Source: Prado023 sp049688595 (lineage in GTDB: Bacteria > Actinomycetota > Actinomycetes > S36-B12 > CAIYMF01). From it: 21,972 nt of DNA. A model generated the notes under the pieces. That model made no database searches and was not told the DNA's origin. It saw only the letters and a program-made list of their open reading frames with translations. The first letter of the stretch is position 1; each line of letters begins with the position of its first letter. This document shows, piece after piece, positions 1 through 6,309 of the stretch. A program made the position numbers and the translations under genes. The stretch is taken from positions 1 to 21,972 of the forward strand of contig JBAVLA010000172.1 in NCBI GenBank assembly GCA_049688595.1. The letters are read 5' to 3'.

Positions 1-759
1 GAGTCCGGCTACCGGGCCAGCGTGGAGCAGTTGGAGGCGGCTCGGACGCCGGCCACGAAGGCGCTGGTGTTCGTGTCCCCGTCCAACCCGACGGGGGCGG
101 TCTACTCGCCCATCGATGTCGCCGCGATCGGCCAATGGGCGGTCGACAACGGGCTGTGGGTGATAACCGACGAGATCTACGAGCACCTCGTGTATGGCGC
201 CGCTCGGTTCGCGTCCATGCCAGCCCTCGTACCTGAGCTCGCCGATCGGTGCATCGTGGTCAACGGCGTGGCCAAGACGTACGCGATGACAGGCTGGCGG
301 GTCGGCTGGCTCATCGGCCCGTCGGATATCGTCAGGGCGGCGACCAACCTGCAGTCCCACGCCACGAGCAACGTCGCCAACGTCTCCCAGGTCGCAGCCC
401 TGGCCGCGGTATCCGGGGACCTGTCCGCCGTGGAGCAGATGAAGGTCGCTTTCGACCGGCGGCGCAGGCGGATCGTCGAGCTGCTCAGCGCGATCCCTGG
501 TGTGGTCTGCCCTGAGCCGGAGGGCGCCTTCTACGTGTACCCATCGGTCGAGGGCCTCCTTGGCCGACAGCTCCGCGGCCAGCGGCCGGCGAGCTCGGCC
601 GAGCTGGCCGCCCTGATCCTCGATGAGGCCGAGGTCGCCGTGGTACCCGGCGAGGCGTTCGGCACCCCTGGGTACGTGCGGCTGTCCTACGCCCTGGGCG
701 ACTCAGACCTCGAGGAGGGCGTGGGTCGGATGGCGGCCCTCCTGGGCGAGGCCGGCTGA
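1..759 (+). CDS. aspC: Class I/II aminotransferase, probable aspartate aminotransferase (5' end missing)
   Basis: A PLP-dependent fold-type I aminotransferase whose N-terminal part lies off the left edge; 252 codons are visible of a family usually near 400. Visible signatures are the SPSNPTGAVYS substrate-loop motif, the DEIYEHLVYG segment with the PLP-ring aspartate, the Schiff-base lysine in NGVAKTYAMTGWRVGW (residue 92 of the visible part), and a C-terminal FYVYPSVEG ... VRLSYAL segment with the carboxylate-binding arginine. The expected reaction is amino-group transfer between aspartate and 2-oxoglutarate in the cytoplasm. The aspartate assignment rests on the family pattern and on the neighbourhood with murB, rpmG and tRNA genes, which recurs in actinobacteria; another amino-acid specificity is possible. 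It converges on murB with a 69-nt gap in which I see no convincing terminator. Confidence 0.85.
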   Translation, partial: ESGYRASVEQLEAARTPATKALVFVSPSNPTGAVYSPIDVAAIGQWAVDNGLWVITDEIYEHLVYGAARFASMPALVPELADRCIVVNGVAKTYAMTGWRVGWLIGPSDIVRAATNLQSHATSNVANVSQVAALAAVSGDLSAVEQMKVAFDRRRRRIVELLSAIPGVVCPEPEGAFYVYPSVEGLLGRQLRGQRPASSAELAALILDEAEVAVVPGEAFGTPGYVRLSYALGDSDLEEGVGRMAALLGEAG

Positions 760-828
760 ACCGTACGCAGGCCTGCTTCGCGGCCAGCCGGCCAGGCGCG
801 CGTCGCCCCGGCGCCAGCCGCACAGCAG

Positions 829-1869
829 CTACAACGAGCAGCCGACCAGCACCGGCTCGTTCTCCAGGACGATCCCGAACCGGTCGGCCACGCCCGCCCG
901 CACCACTCGGGCCAGCTCGAGCAGGTCCTCAGCCGTGGCACCGCCGCGGTTCGTGACGGCCAGTGAGTGCTTCGTCGACAGGGTCGCGCGCGCTCCGGGA
1001 CGCACCCCGAAGCCGCGTTCGAACCCGGCGTGCGAGATCAGCCATGCAGCCGAGGTCTTGACCATCCCGTCGCCGGCTGGGAACCGGGGTGCCGCCTCGG
1101 GCAGGCCCGCGGCGACTTCGGCGCTGACGACCGGATTCGTGAAGAACGATCCGGCGCTCCAGGTGTCATGATCGGCCGGGTCGAGGACCATGCCCTTTCC
1201 CCGGCGCAGCGCCATGACAGCCTCCCGGGCATCAGCCAGCGGAGCGCGCGCCCCCGGCTCGACGCCCAGCCGGCGGGCGAGCTCGGCGTACCTGATGGGC
1301 GCAGAGAGCGGGTCCACCGCCAGCCGCAGGGACACTGTGAGCACCACCCACGTCCCCGGCTGGCGCTTCAGGGCCGAGGTCCGATAGCCGAATCCTGCAT
1401 CGTTCGGGAGCAGGTGGCCGACCTCGCCTGTGCGCCGGTCGAGGACCTGGATCGTCTCGAGCGTGTCTGCGACCTCGCATCCGTACGCCCCGACGTTCTG
1501 GATGGGGGTGGCCCCCGTGGAGCCCGGGATCCCCGACAGTGCTTCGACGCCGGACCAGCCGGCGGTCACCGCATGCTTGACGAAGGCGTCCCAACGCTCA
1601 CCGGCGGCCACCTCGACTAGGACGCCCGACGGATCCGTCTCGCGCACGACGATGCCCCGCGTGGCCACTTGGAGCACGGTCCCGGGGAAGCCAACATCGG
1701 CCACGAGCAGGTTCGACCCGCCCCCGACGACGAGCAGCGGCTCCCCTGCGGCGTCAGCTCGACGAACCTCCTCGACGAGCTCGGACTGCGTGCTGGCCAC
1801 CAGGACCTGGCGAGCTGGTCCACCCACGCGCAGCGTGGTCAGTTCGGCAAGGGTCGCGTCAACTGCCAT
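829..1869 (-). CDS. murB: UDP-N-acetylenolpyruvoylglucosamine reductase MurB
   Basis: MurB reduces UDP-GlcNAc-enolpyruvate to UDP-MurNAc with NADPH and FAD, the second committed step of peptidoglycan precursor synthesis in the cytoplasm. The 346-aa product is full length. The FAD-binding part shows LRVGGPAR (13-20), VVGGGSNLLVAD (47-58) and the GIPGSTGATPIQNVGAYG stretch (113-130). Catalytic landmarks are FGYRTS with Arg163, AGSFFTNP with the proton-donating Ser241, and the LENEPV segment near the C-terminus carrying the catalytic glutamate. The ATG at 1869 is preceded by a weak AGGG. It lies 10 nt after the stop of the small membrane protein gene and is probably cotranscribed with it and the FNT channel. 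Stop is TAG. The assignment is secure. Confidence 0.97.
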   Translation of the reverse strand: MAVDATLAELTTLRVGGPARQVLVASTQSELVEEVRRADAAGEPLLVVGGGSNLLVADVGFPGTVLQVATRGIVVRETDPSGVLVEVAAGERWDAFVKHAVTAGWSGVEALSGIPGSTGATPIQNVGAYGCEVADTLETIQVLDRRTGEVGHLLPNDAGFGYRTSALKRQPGTWVVLTVSLRLAVDPLSAPIRYAELARRLGVEPGARAPLADAREAVMALRRGKGMVLDPADHDTWSAGSFFTNPVVSAEVAAGLPEAAPRFPAGDGMVKTSAAWLISHAGFERGFGVRPGARATLSTKHSLAVTNRGGATAEDLLELARVVRAGVADRFGIVLENEPVLVGCSL

Positions 1870-1879
1870 GCCCGCAACC

Positions 1880-2323
1880 CTAGGGTGGGCCGACCGGTCT
1901 CGGCGCGCTCCGCAGGACGACGGCGAGCAGCACGAGGCAGACCCCGCAGAGCGCGAGGCCCAACCACTGGATCCGGCTGACCGGATCGGACATGATCAGC
2001 ACCACGTTCAAGACCAGGATGATGCCCGTCGCCGCGGGGAGCACGACCCCGAGCGGGTCAGCATGCGCCGCCAGGCGACCTCGCGGCTGCCTGTGGGGCC
2101 AGCGGGGGGTCATCCACCAGCGCCCCAGGTTGCCCAGCAGGGCCACGTCAGCCAGGGCCAGGACTGCGGGAATCGGCAGCGGACCCCGACCACGCAGCCC
2201 CTCCCTGGTCCACACGAGCACCAGCAGGACCGTCCAGAGCACGGATGTCGCAGCCAGCCAAGCCCCCAGTACGACGCACCAGCGGACCCAGCCACGCCAG
2301 GCGGGATCGATCGGCTCATCCAC
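1880..2323 (-). CDS. Small integral membrane protein of unknown function
   Basis: I do not recognise this 147-aa protein. It has about four hydrophobic segments: residues ~14-37 (WCVVLGAWLAATSVLWTVLL), ~49-66, ~92-110 (LGVVLPAATGIILVLNVVLI) and ~117-138 (WLGLALCGVCLVLLAVVL). A basic, proline-rich loop (TPRWPHRQPRGR) lies between the second and third. The start chosen is a GTG at 2323, 8 nt after the stop of the upstream FNT gene. The stop is 10 nt before the murB start, so it sits in an apparent FNT - membrane protein - murB operon. No catalytic or metal motif is visible. It could be a partner of the channel or an envelope protein; nothing in the sequence decides this. Confidence 0.7.
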   Translation of the reverse strand: MDEPIDPAWRGWVRWCVVLGAWLAATSVLWTVLLVLVWTREGLRGRGPLPIPAVLALADVALLGNLGRWWMTPRWPHRQPRGRLAAHADPLGVVLPAATGIILVLNVVLIMSDPVSRIQWLGLALCGVCLVLLAVVLRSAPRPVGPP

Positions 2324-2331
2324 CCCGGGCG

Positions 2332-3213
2332 TCAGGACTGGAGACCTGGGGCCTGGTCAAGCTCTTCTGGATGCTCCCGCAGGTAGCGGGCATCGTCGTT
2401 GACGTATGCGTAGTACAGCCCGATCAGGAAGCCGCCGCCGACGAAGTTGCCGAGCAGGCAGATCAGCACATTCGCGGCGGCTGCCGCTATGTCCAGCTGG
2501 CCCTGGAAGGCGTAGATCTCGAAGAGAACGGTGTTGGCCACGGAGTGCTCCATGCCCGTGAAGGCGAACACGAACACCGCGATCATCATGATCAGGGCCT
2601 TGAGCAGGTCCTCCTTGATGTAGCCGTTGTAGATCAGCAGCATCGCGAGGTTGATCATGAAGTTGCAGTAGAGGGCGCGGACGAACAGGTCCGCCCAGCC
2701 GCTCAATCCCTCATGGACGTACTCGAGCTTGTGGTCGACCGTCTCGGTCATGATCCCCAGCACCTGGGGGCTGATCATCGTCGAGTAGTTCAACGCCAGG
2801 GCGACGAACAGGCCGCCGAGGGCGTTGCCCACCAGGCACCAGAAGAGGATCCTCCCAGCGCTGGTGGCAGTGATCCGACGGTAGTACTTGCCGATCGAGA
2901 CGATCATCATGTTGGAGGTCAGCAGCTCTGACTTCGACCAGTAGATGAACACCAGGGCCGGGGAGAAGGTCAGCGCCCCGAAGATCTTGCCGATGGGCTT
3001 CAGGGTCGAACCGCCCACCGGCACGGCGTCGAAGGCTGCGATGACCGAGAGGTACGCGTCGTACATCACGCCGACGATGATGCCGGCCATCGCGGCCCGC
3101 ATCAGGTAGCGCGAACGCATCTCCGACGTCATCGCCGCCTTGAACTCGAGAGCGTCGAGGGCGGTCGTGATGAAGGTCTTGCCGGGGAACAGGTGATGCG
3201 ACTGGGGTTTCAT
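2332..3213 (-). CDS. Formate/nitrite transporter (FNT) family channel
   Basis: A 293-aa integral membrane protein of the FocA/NirC/FNT family, which forms pentameric channels for small monovalent anions such as formate, nitrite or hydrosulfide. Family landmarks are SELLTSN (95-101, the first signature), VGNALGGLF (128-136), ALYCNFMINLA (180-190, second signature) and the pore histidine in GMEHSVAN (His223, matching FocA His209). Six hydrophobic spans are visible. The ATG at 3213 is preceded by GGAGAG at a usable distance; an in-frame ATG at 3252 would add 13 residues but has a poorer site. No pyruvate formate-lyase, formate dehydrogenase or nitrite reductase gene is nearby, so the substrate cannot be assigned. 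It heads a probable operon with the small membrane protein and murB. Confidence 0.93.
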   Translation of the reverse strand: MKPQSHHLFPGKTFITTALDALEFKAAMTSEMRSRYLMRAAMAGIIVGVMYDAYLSVIAAFDAVPVGGSTLKPIGKIFGALTFSPALVFIYWSKSELLTSNMMIVSIGKYYRRITATSAGRILFWCLVGNALGGLFVALALNYSTMISPQVLGIMTETVDHKLEYVHEGLSGWADLFVRALYCNFMINLAMLLIYNGYIKEDLLKALIMMIAVFVFAFTGMEHSVANTVLFEIYAFQGQLDIAAAAANVLICLLGNFVGGGFLIGLYYAYVNDDARYLREHPEELDQAPGLQS

Positions 3214-3367
3214 TGTCTGCGACTCTCTCCGGGCGGCACGCGTCGTCGCCATCGTATTGACGACCGCCCACGGATACGCGGTGAACGGGCGGAGGCACGT
3301 GCGTGCCGGTTCGGGACTGAGCCCGACTGCGCTGGAGCGCACGAGCCGGCTGGCGGGCCACGAACGA

Positions 3368-3398
3368 GAGCCGCCCACCCCGGTTGGGTGGACGGCTC
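3368..3398 (-). terminator. Hairpin terminator after rpmG
   Basis: Two 13-nt arms (3368-3380 and 3386-3398) pair with one C-A mismatch and a 5-nt loop. The hairpin begins about 30 nt past the rpmG stop on the minus strand. It is GC-rich and followed by a short TCGTTCG rather than a true T-tract, which is common for high-GC actinobacterial terminators. It would separate rpmG from the FNT gene transcript. Confidence 0.6.
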
Positions 3399-3428
3399 GG
3401 CTGCGTGCAGCGACCGCGGCTCGGACCG

Positions 3429-3596
3429 CTACCGGGTCTCCTTGTGGGCCGTGTGGCGGTTGCAGTTCGGGCAGTGCTTCTTCAACTCCAGACGATCCGG
3501 GTCGTTGCGCCGGTTCTTCCTGGTGATGTAGTTGCGGTGCTTGCACTCCTGGCAGGCCAGGGTGATCTTGGGCCGGATATCAGTGGTCTTGGCCAC
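3429..3596 (-). CDS. rpmG: 50S ribosomal protein L33
   Basis: A 55-aa product that matches bacterial L33 along its full length, beginning VAKTTDIRPKITLACQEC and ending NRHTAHKETR. Two CxxC pairs (CQEC at 15-18 and CPNC at 42-45) make this the zinc-binding C+ form of L33 of the large ribosomal subunit. The start is a GTG at 3596 with GAAAGG about 8 nt upstream; the stop is TAG. It lies directly downstream of tRNA-Thr and tRNA-Met on the same strand, a neighbourhood seen widely in actinobacteria, and a hairpin terminator follows. In many relatives a pair of MaoC-like dehydratase genes follows rpmG; they are absent here. Confidence 0.95.
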   Translation of the reverse strand: MAKTTDIRPKITLACQECKHRNYITRKNRRNDPDRLELKKHCPNCNRHTAHKETR

Positions 3597-3640
3597 GAGA
3601 GTGCCTTTCTCGTCTATGTCGCCCAGGGGCGCGCACTGCT

Positions 3641-3662
3641 GACCTCTTCGGGGACAGAGGTC
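3641..3662 (-). terminator. Small hairpin after tRNA-Met, possible terminator
   Basis: A perfect 7-bp stem (arms 3641-3647 and 3656-3662) with an 8-nt loop starts 5 nt beyond the CCA end of tRNA-Met on the minus strand and lies 44 nt before the rpmG start. No T-tract follows. It may be a weak terminator or processing signal between the tRNA pair and rpmG; read-through into rpmG is also possible. Confidence 0.4.
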
Positions 3663-3667
3663 GTCAC

Positions 3668-3744
3668 TGGTAGCGGAGGCCGGACTTGAACCGGCGACAC
3701 AGCGATTATGAGCCGCTTGCTCTGCCAGGCTGAGCTACTCCGCC
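3668..3744 (-). tRNA. tRNA-Met (anticodon CAT), elongator
   Basis: A full cloverleaf on the minus strand: acceptor GGCGGAG pairs with CTCCGCT (last pair G-T), D-arm GCTC...GAGC, anticodon loop CTCATAA, and T-arm GCCGG-TTCAAGT-CCGGC. The CCA end is encoded (3668-3670). The first acceptor pair is not the C-A mismatch of initiators and the anticodon stem lacks the three G-C pairs, so this is the elongator tRNA. A tRNA-Ile with a lysidine-modified CAT anticodon cannot be excluded by eye, but the place next to rpmG favours Met. Confidence 0.93.
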
Positions 3745-3777
3745 ATGAAGCCGACCCTTGCGGGCCGACCCCTTCCG

Positions 3778-3850
3778 AGCCCCTTTACGGAATCGAACCG
3801 TAGACCTTCTCCTTACCATGGAGACGCTCTGCCGACTGAGCTAAAGGGGC
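3778..3850 (-). tRNA. tRNA-Thr (anticodon GGT)
   Basis: A 73-nt cloverleaf on the minus strand: acceptor GCCCCTT/AAGGGGC, D-arm GCTC...GAGC, anticodon stem CTCC/GGAG with loop ATGGTAA, and a T-arm with GGTTCGATTCC. The discriminator is T and CCA is not encoded. It lies 33 nt upstream of tRNA-Met and the two are probably cotranscribed. Confidence 0.95.
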
Positions 3851-3860
3851 AACGGCGACA

Positions 3861-3866
3861 AGGTTA
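3861..3866 (-). promoter_or_regulatory. Candidate -10 box of the tRNA-Thr/tRNA-Met transcript
   Basis: On the minus strand TAACCT fits the actinobacterial TANNNT -10 consensus and ends 10 nt before the mature 5' end of tRNA-Thr. A -35 with a clear TTGAC core is not visible; TTCCGG lies about 18 nt upstream. This is a pattern match only. Confidence 0.38.
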
Positions 3867-4082
3867 CCGGACCCGGTGACCGATCCGGAAATCGCCGGTG
3901 CCCCGACCCGCAGCCCAGTCCAAGCCGCCGGGCACGCACTGCAGTCGTAGATCTCGCCGGTCCGCTCGCCGCACTGGTCCTGCCGCTGTTCGTGGCCGAG
4001 CGTGTCGTGCAGGAGGCCCGGAACGGCTGGGCAGCACCCCACTGAGCAGGGCCTCGTTCTCCCGGGCGGGCAGCGCCCGACG

Positions 4083-4119
4083 ACAGGAGGCGCTCCCATC
4101 GCATGGGGGCGCCTCCTGT
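4083..4119 (-). terminator. Perfect 17-bp hairpin, probable terminator of tRNA-Tyr
   Basis: Positions 4083-4099 pair with 4103-4119 over 17 bp (one G-T pair) around a 3-nt loop. The outer 11-bp arm is ACAGGAGGCGC. It begins 7 nt past the 3' end of tRNA-Tyr on the minus strand. No T-tract follows, so it would act as a high-GC stem terminator or as a 3' processing block. A second weaker CGGGC/GCCCG hairpin lies just beyond it. Confidence 0.65.
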
Positions 4120-4125
4120 TTCCGG

Positions 4126-4207
4126 TGGCGGGTGTTGGGTTCGAACCAACGTAGGCTTAGCCGACGGTTTTACAGACCGCTCCCTTTGGCCGCTCGGGCA
4201 ACCCGCC
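4126..4207 (-). tRNA. tRNA-Tyr (anticodon GTA)
   Basis: An 82-nt class II tRNA on the minus strand: acceptor GGCGGGT/ACCCGCC, anticodon loop CTGTAAA between CGGT/ACCG-type arms, a long variable arm around TCGGCTAAGCC, and T-arm GTTGG-TTCGAAC-CCAAC. The discriminator is A and CCA is not encoded. It lies 275 nt upstream of tRNA-Thr and is likely a separate unit, because a strong hairpin follows it. Confidence 0.95.
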
Positions 4208-4218
4208 GTCGCCCCGAA

Positions 4219-4249
4219 ATGGTACAACGCCGCCGGGGCCTGGGGCCAA
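4219..4249 (-). promoter_or_regulatory. Candidate promoter of tRNA-Tyr
   Basis: On the minus strand TACCAT (4219-4224) fits the TANNNT -10 pattern and ends 11 nt before the tRNA 5' end. TTGGCC (4244-4249) could be the -35, but the 19-nt spacer is longer than usual. This is a pattern match, not proof. Confidence 0.35.
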
Positions 4250-4308
4250 ACGCCGCACGTTCAACCGGCGGACACCGCATCAGCCCTGGGCCGATAGCCT
4301 TGTCGGCC

Positions 4309-4800
4309 ATGGCAGACAGCAGCTTCGACATCGTGAGCAAGGTGGATCGCCAGGAGGTCGACAACGCCCTGAACCAGGCGGCCAAGGAGCTAGCCCAGCG
4401 ATTCGACTTCAAGAACACCGCCACGTCCATCACCTGGCGGGGGGAGATGGGAATCGAGATCACGTCGAGCACGGAGGAGCGGTGCCGCGCAGCGCTGGAC
4501 GTGTTCAAGGACAAGCTGGTCAAGCGGCACGTGTCCCTCAAGGCACTCGACGCCGGCGAGCCGCGGCAGTCGGGCAAGGAGAGCAGGATCTCCTGCACGC
4601 TCAAGGCCGGCATCAGCAAGGAGCAGGCCAGCAAGTTGAACAAGCTCATCCGGGAGCACGGCACGAAGTCAGTCCGGTCCCAGGTGATGGGCGACGAGCT
4701 GCGCGTGACCTCGAAGAGTCGCGACGACCTGCAGGCCGTCCAGCAGCTCGTCCGCGAGGCTGACCTGGAGTTCGCCGTCCAGTTCGTGAACTACCGATGA
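4309..4800 (+). CDS. yajQ: YajQ family nucleotide-binding protein (DUF520)
   Basis: A 163-aa protein of exactly the usual YajQ length. The N-terminus MADSSFDIVSKVDRQEVDNA, the RFDFKNT segment near residue 30, the ISKEQASKLNKLIRE helix and the C-terminal FAVQFVNYR are hallmark stretches. Members fold as two ferredoxin-like domains and bind nucleotides; in some bacteria c-di-GMP binding with a regulatory role is reported. The cellular role in actinobacteria is not established. The ATG at 4309 was chosen because family homology begins exactly there, although the frame is open further upstream. No clear ribosome binding site precedes it, so leaderless translation is possible. Its stop overlaps the start of the downstream HAD gene (ATGA). 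Confidence 0.95.
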   Translation: MADSSFDIVSKVDRQEVDNALNQAAKELAQRFDFKNTATSITWRGEMGIEITSSTEERCRAALDVFKDKLVKRHVSLKALDAGEPRQSGKESRISCTLKAGISKEQASKLNKLIREHGTKSVRSQVMGDELRVTSKSRDDLQAVQQLVREADLEFAVQFVNYR

Positions 4801-5492
4801 TCGACATTGCGCCCCACGCCGACCTGCGGCCCGCAGGGCAGCCAGACCCGATCCTGTTCGACCTGGACGGGACCCTGACCGAGTCCGGTCCCGGCGTGAT
4901 GGCCTCCGTGCGACACGCGCTCGAACTCATGGGTGAGCAGGTCCCTGGCGACGACGTGCTGCGCCGCTTCATAGGCCCGCCGCTGGCCGACTCGTTCCGT
5001 GACTTCTGCGGGATGGACGCCGATCGCGTGCGCGTCGCGATCGGGGCCTACCGGGAGCACTACGCCGAGCACGGGCAGTACGAGAACTCCGTGTACGAGG
5101 GGATCCCCGAGGTGCTCGAGACGCTGTCTGCGGCCGGCCGGACCCTGGCGGTAGCGACGTCGAAGGCGCAGCTGTTCGCCGATGGGATCCTGAACCACTT
5201 CGGCCTCGCCGAGCATTTCGCGCTGATCCTGGGCTCCGAGTTCGACGGCTCCCGCACCAGGAAGTCCGACGTGCTGCGCGAGGTCCTTGCGCGTCTGGGC
5301 CGCCCAGGTCGCGAGGGGGTGCTCATCGGGGACCGCTACCACGACGTCTTCGGCGCCACCAGCGTTGGGATGCCGTGCATCGGGGCGCTGTGGGGCTACG
5401 GCTCCCCAGAGGAGCTCACGTCAGCGGGTGCGACCGCGCTGGCCCAACATCCCAGCGACGTCCCGGCGATGGTCGGTGTGACCAGCGGTTGA
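4797..5492 (+). CDS. HAD-superfamily hydrolase, phosphoglycolate-phosphatase-like
   Basis: A 231-aa HAD phosphatase with all four motifs: motif I FDLDGTLTES (nucleophile Asp22, acid/base Asp24), motif II AVATSK (Thr121), the motif III lysine in TRKSD (Lys156), and motif IV GDRYHD (Asp179, Asp183). The alpha-helical cap between residues ~30 and 95 is the subclass I type seen in phosphoglycolate phosphatase (Gph) and pyrophosphatase PpaX relatives. The substrate cannot be read from sequence; small phosphomonoesters are likely. The ATG overlaps the yajQ stop by 4 nt, so the two are translationally coupled. The stop codon lies inside a hairpin shared with the convergent NuoI-like gene. Confidence 0.9.
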   Translation: MIDIAPHADLRPAGQPDPILFDLDGTLTESGPGVMASVRHALELMGEQVPGDDVLRRFIGPPLADSFRDFCGMDADRVRVAIGAYREHYAEHGQYENSVYEGIPEVLETLSAAGRTLAVATSKAQLFADGILNHFGLAEHFALILGSEFDGSRTRKSDVLREVLARLGRPGREGVLIGDRYHDVFGATSVGMPCIGALWGYGSPEELTSAGATALAQHPSDVPAMVGVTSG

Positions 5493-5519
5493 TCCTGCCC
5501 AGGCCGCGGGCAGGGTCAA
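5489..5519. terminator. Bidirectional hairpin terminator between convergent genes
   Basis: Arms 5489-5500 and 5508-5519 pair over 12 bp (one T-G pair) around a 7-nt loop. The left arm contains the HAD stop codon (TGA 5490-5492) and the right arm contains the stop of the NuoI-like gene (5516-5518). The placement between two convergent genes suggests a shared terminator for both strands. Confidence 0.7.
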
Positions 5520-5824
5520 CCGCCCAGCTCGGCGATCCCGTGGCGCAAGCGCCCGCGCTCCCGCGTCGGCGCGATTGACTCCGGCTGCCACGCCAGCGCG
5601 TCGAAGGGGCAGACCTCCACGCATATCCCGCAGTACATGCACAGGCCCCAGTCGATGACGAACGAGTCAAGGACGTTGACAGTCCGCGGGCGCCGAGCGC
5701 TGGGATCCCCGATCGTCTCCTGATGGGCCTGCAGCCAGATGCACCACGTCGGGCACTCCCGAACGCACAGCATGCAGGAGGTGCACCTGTCCGCGGTCAG
5801 CTGGATGCGGGCGCGAGCGCTCAT
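5516..5824 (-). CDS. NuoI-like 2x[4Fe-4S] ferredoxin-type protein (short, second copy)
   Basis: A 102-aa protein with two 4Fe-4S motifs: Cys14-17-20 with Cys24 (CTSCMLCVRECP) and Cys62-65-68 with Cys72 (CMYCGICVEVCP). The spacing and the VIDWGLCMYCG and EVCPFDALAW segments resemble complex I subunit I, specifically the NuoI2 type of Streptomyces secondary nuo clusters (from memory). It has only 13 residues before the first cysteine, whereas the full NuoI in this window (19667-20260) has 55, so the usual N-terminal docking region is missing. The ATG at 5824 overlaps the NuoC-like stop (ATGA) and has GGGAG about 8 nt upstream. It ends the three-gene NuoB/C/I-like operon. The likely role is electron relay; the partner is unknown. 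Confidence 0.88.
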   Translation of the reverse strand: MSARARIQLTADRCTSCMLCVRECPTWCIWLQAHQETIGDPSARRPRTVNVLDSFVIDWGLCMYCGICVEVCPFDALAWQPESIAPTRERGRLRHGIAELGG

Positions 5825-6309
5825 GGCAGCCACTCCCGCGGGACGCCAGGAACCGGCGGAGCCGAGCGCTGGCGGGCGGCCCGCGTCGCGCCGGGAGGCC
5901 GCTCAGCGGGTTCGCAGGCGCCTGGCCAGGCACTGAGCAGCCGAGCAGGCAGGGGGGTCGTCCGCAGCAGCGGCCTGTCTGCATCGTCCGTGGTCAGGAG
6001 TGGGCGAAGGTCGGGGTTGCCCGCGAAGTAGACGCCGAACATCTCGTGCGTCTCCCGCTCGTGCCACGCCACCCCGGGGAGGATGCCGACCAGGGAGTCC
6101 AGCTCCGCGTGATCGCGATCGACTGTGGTTCGGATCAGGTGCTGCGTGCGACGTCCGAGATCGACCAGGTGGACCACCACGTCGAGCTCCCCAGCGGCTG
6201 GGCGGTCGACAGCGGTCAGGAAGTCCACGAAGCCCGCTCCTGTGGCGACCAGCCCGGCACATCGATCGCGCCACTGCGCCGGTTGCACATCCTCCTCATG
6301 GACGTCCAT
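5821..6309 (-). CDS. NuoC-like 30-kDa complex I subunit homologue
   Basis: A 162-aa protein with the complex I 30-kDa signature WHERETHEMFGVYF (residues ~82-95) followed by GNPDLRPLL, as in NuoC. In complex I this subunit packs against NuoB, NuoD and NuoI and holds no cofactor. Residues 1-80 show the expected alpha/beta pattern. The last ~35 residues are proline- and arginine-rich (ERPPGATRAARQRSAPP) and look disordered. The ATG at 6309 has GGAGG 6 nt upstream and overlaps the end of the NuoB-like gene by 14 nt; the stop overlaps the NuoI-like start by 4 nt. This tight coupling suggests the three proteins are made together as a complex. No NuoD partner is encoded beside it. Confidence 0.88.
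   Translation of the reverse strand: MDVHEEDVQPAQWRDRCAGLVATGAGFVDFLTAVDRPAAGELDVVVHLVDLGRRTQHLIRTTVDRDHAELDSLVGILPGVAWHERETHEMFGVYFAGNPDLRPLLTTDDADRPLLRTTPLPARLLSAWPGACEPAERPPGATRAARQRSAPPVPGVPREWLP

Larger units (their letters stand above)
3851..4125. other. Spacer between tRNA-Thr and tRNA-Tyr
   Basis: This 275-nt stretch holds the candidate tRNA-Thr promoter and a long hairpin at 4083-4119. Several frames stay open because of the high GC content, but none has a good start, ribosome binding site or recognisable protein content. I see no gene here. Confidence 0.6.

Noticed and set aside
3785..4227. Minus-strand open frames across the tRNA-Tyr/tRNA-Thr spacer
   Set aside because: They run through tRNA sequence, have no ribosome binding site and contain no recognisable motif.
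3898..4308. Open reading frame extending yajQ upstream through tRNA-Tyr
   Set aside because: It would cross the tRNA gene and its hairpin, and YajQ homology begins exactly at 4309.
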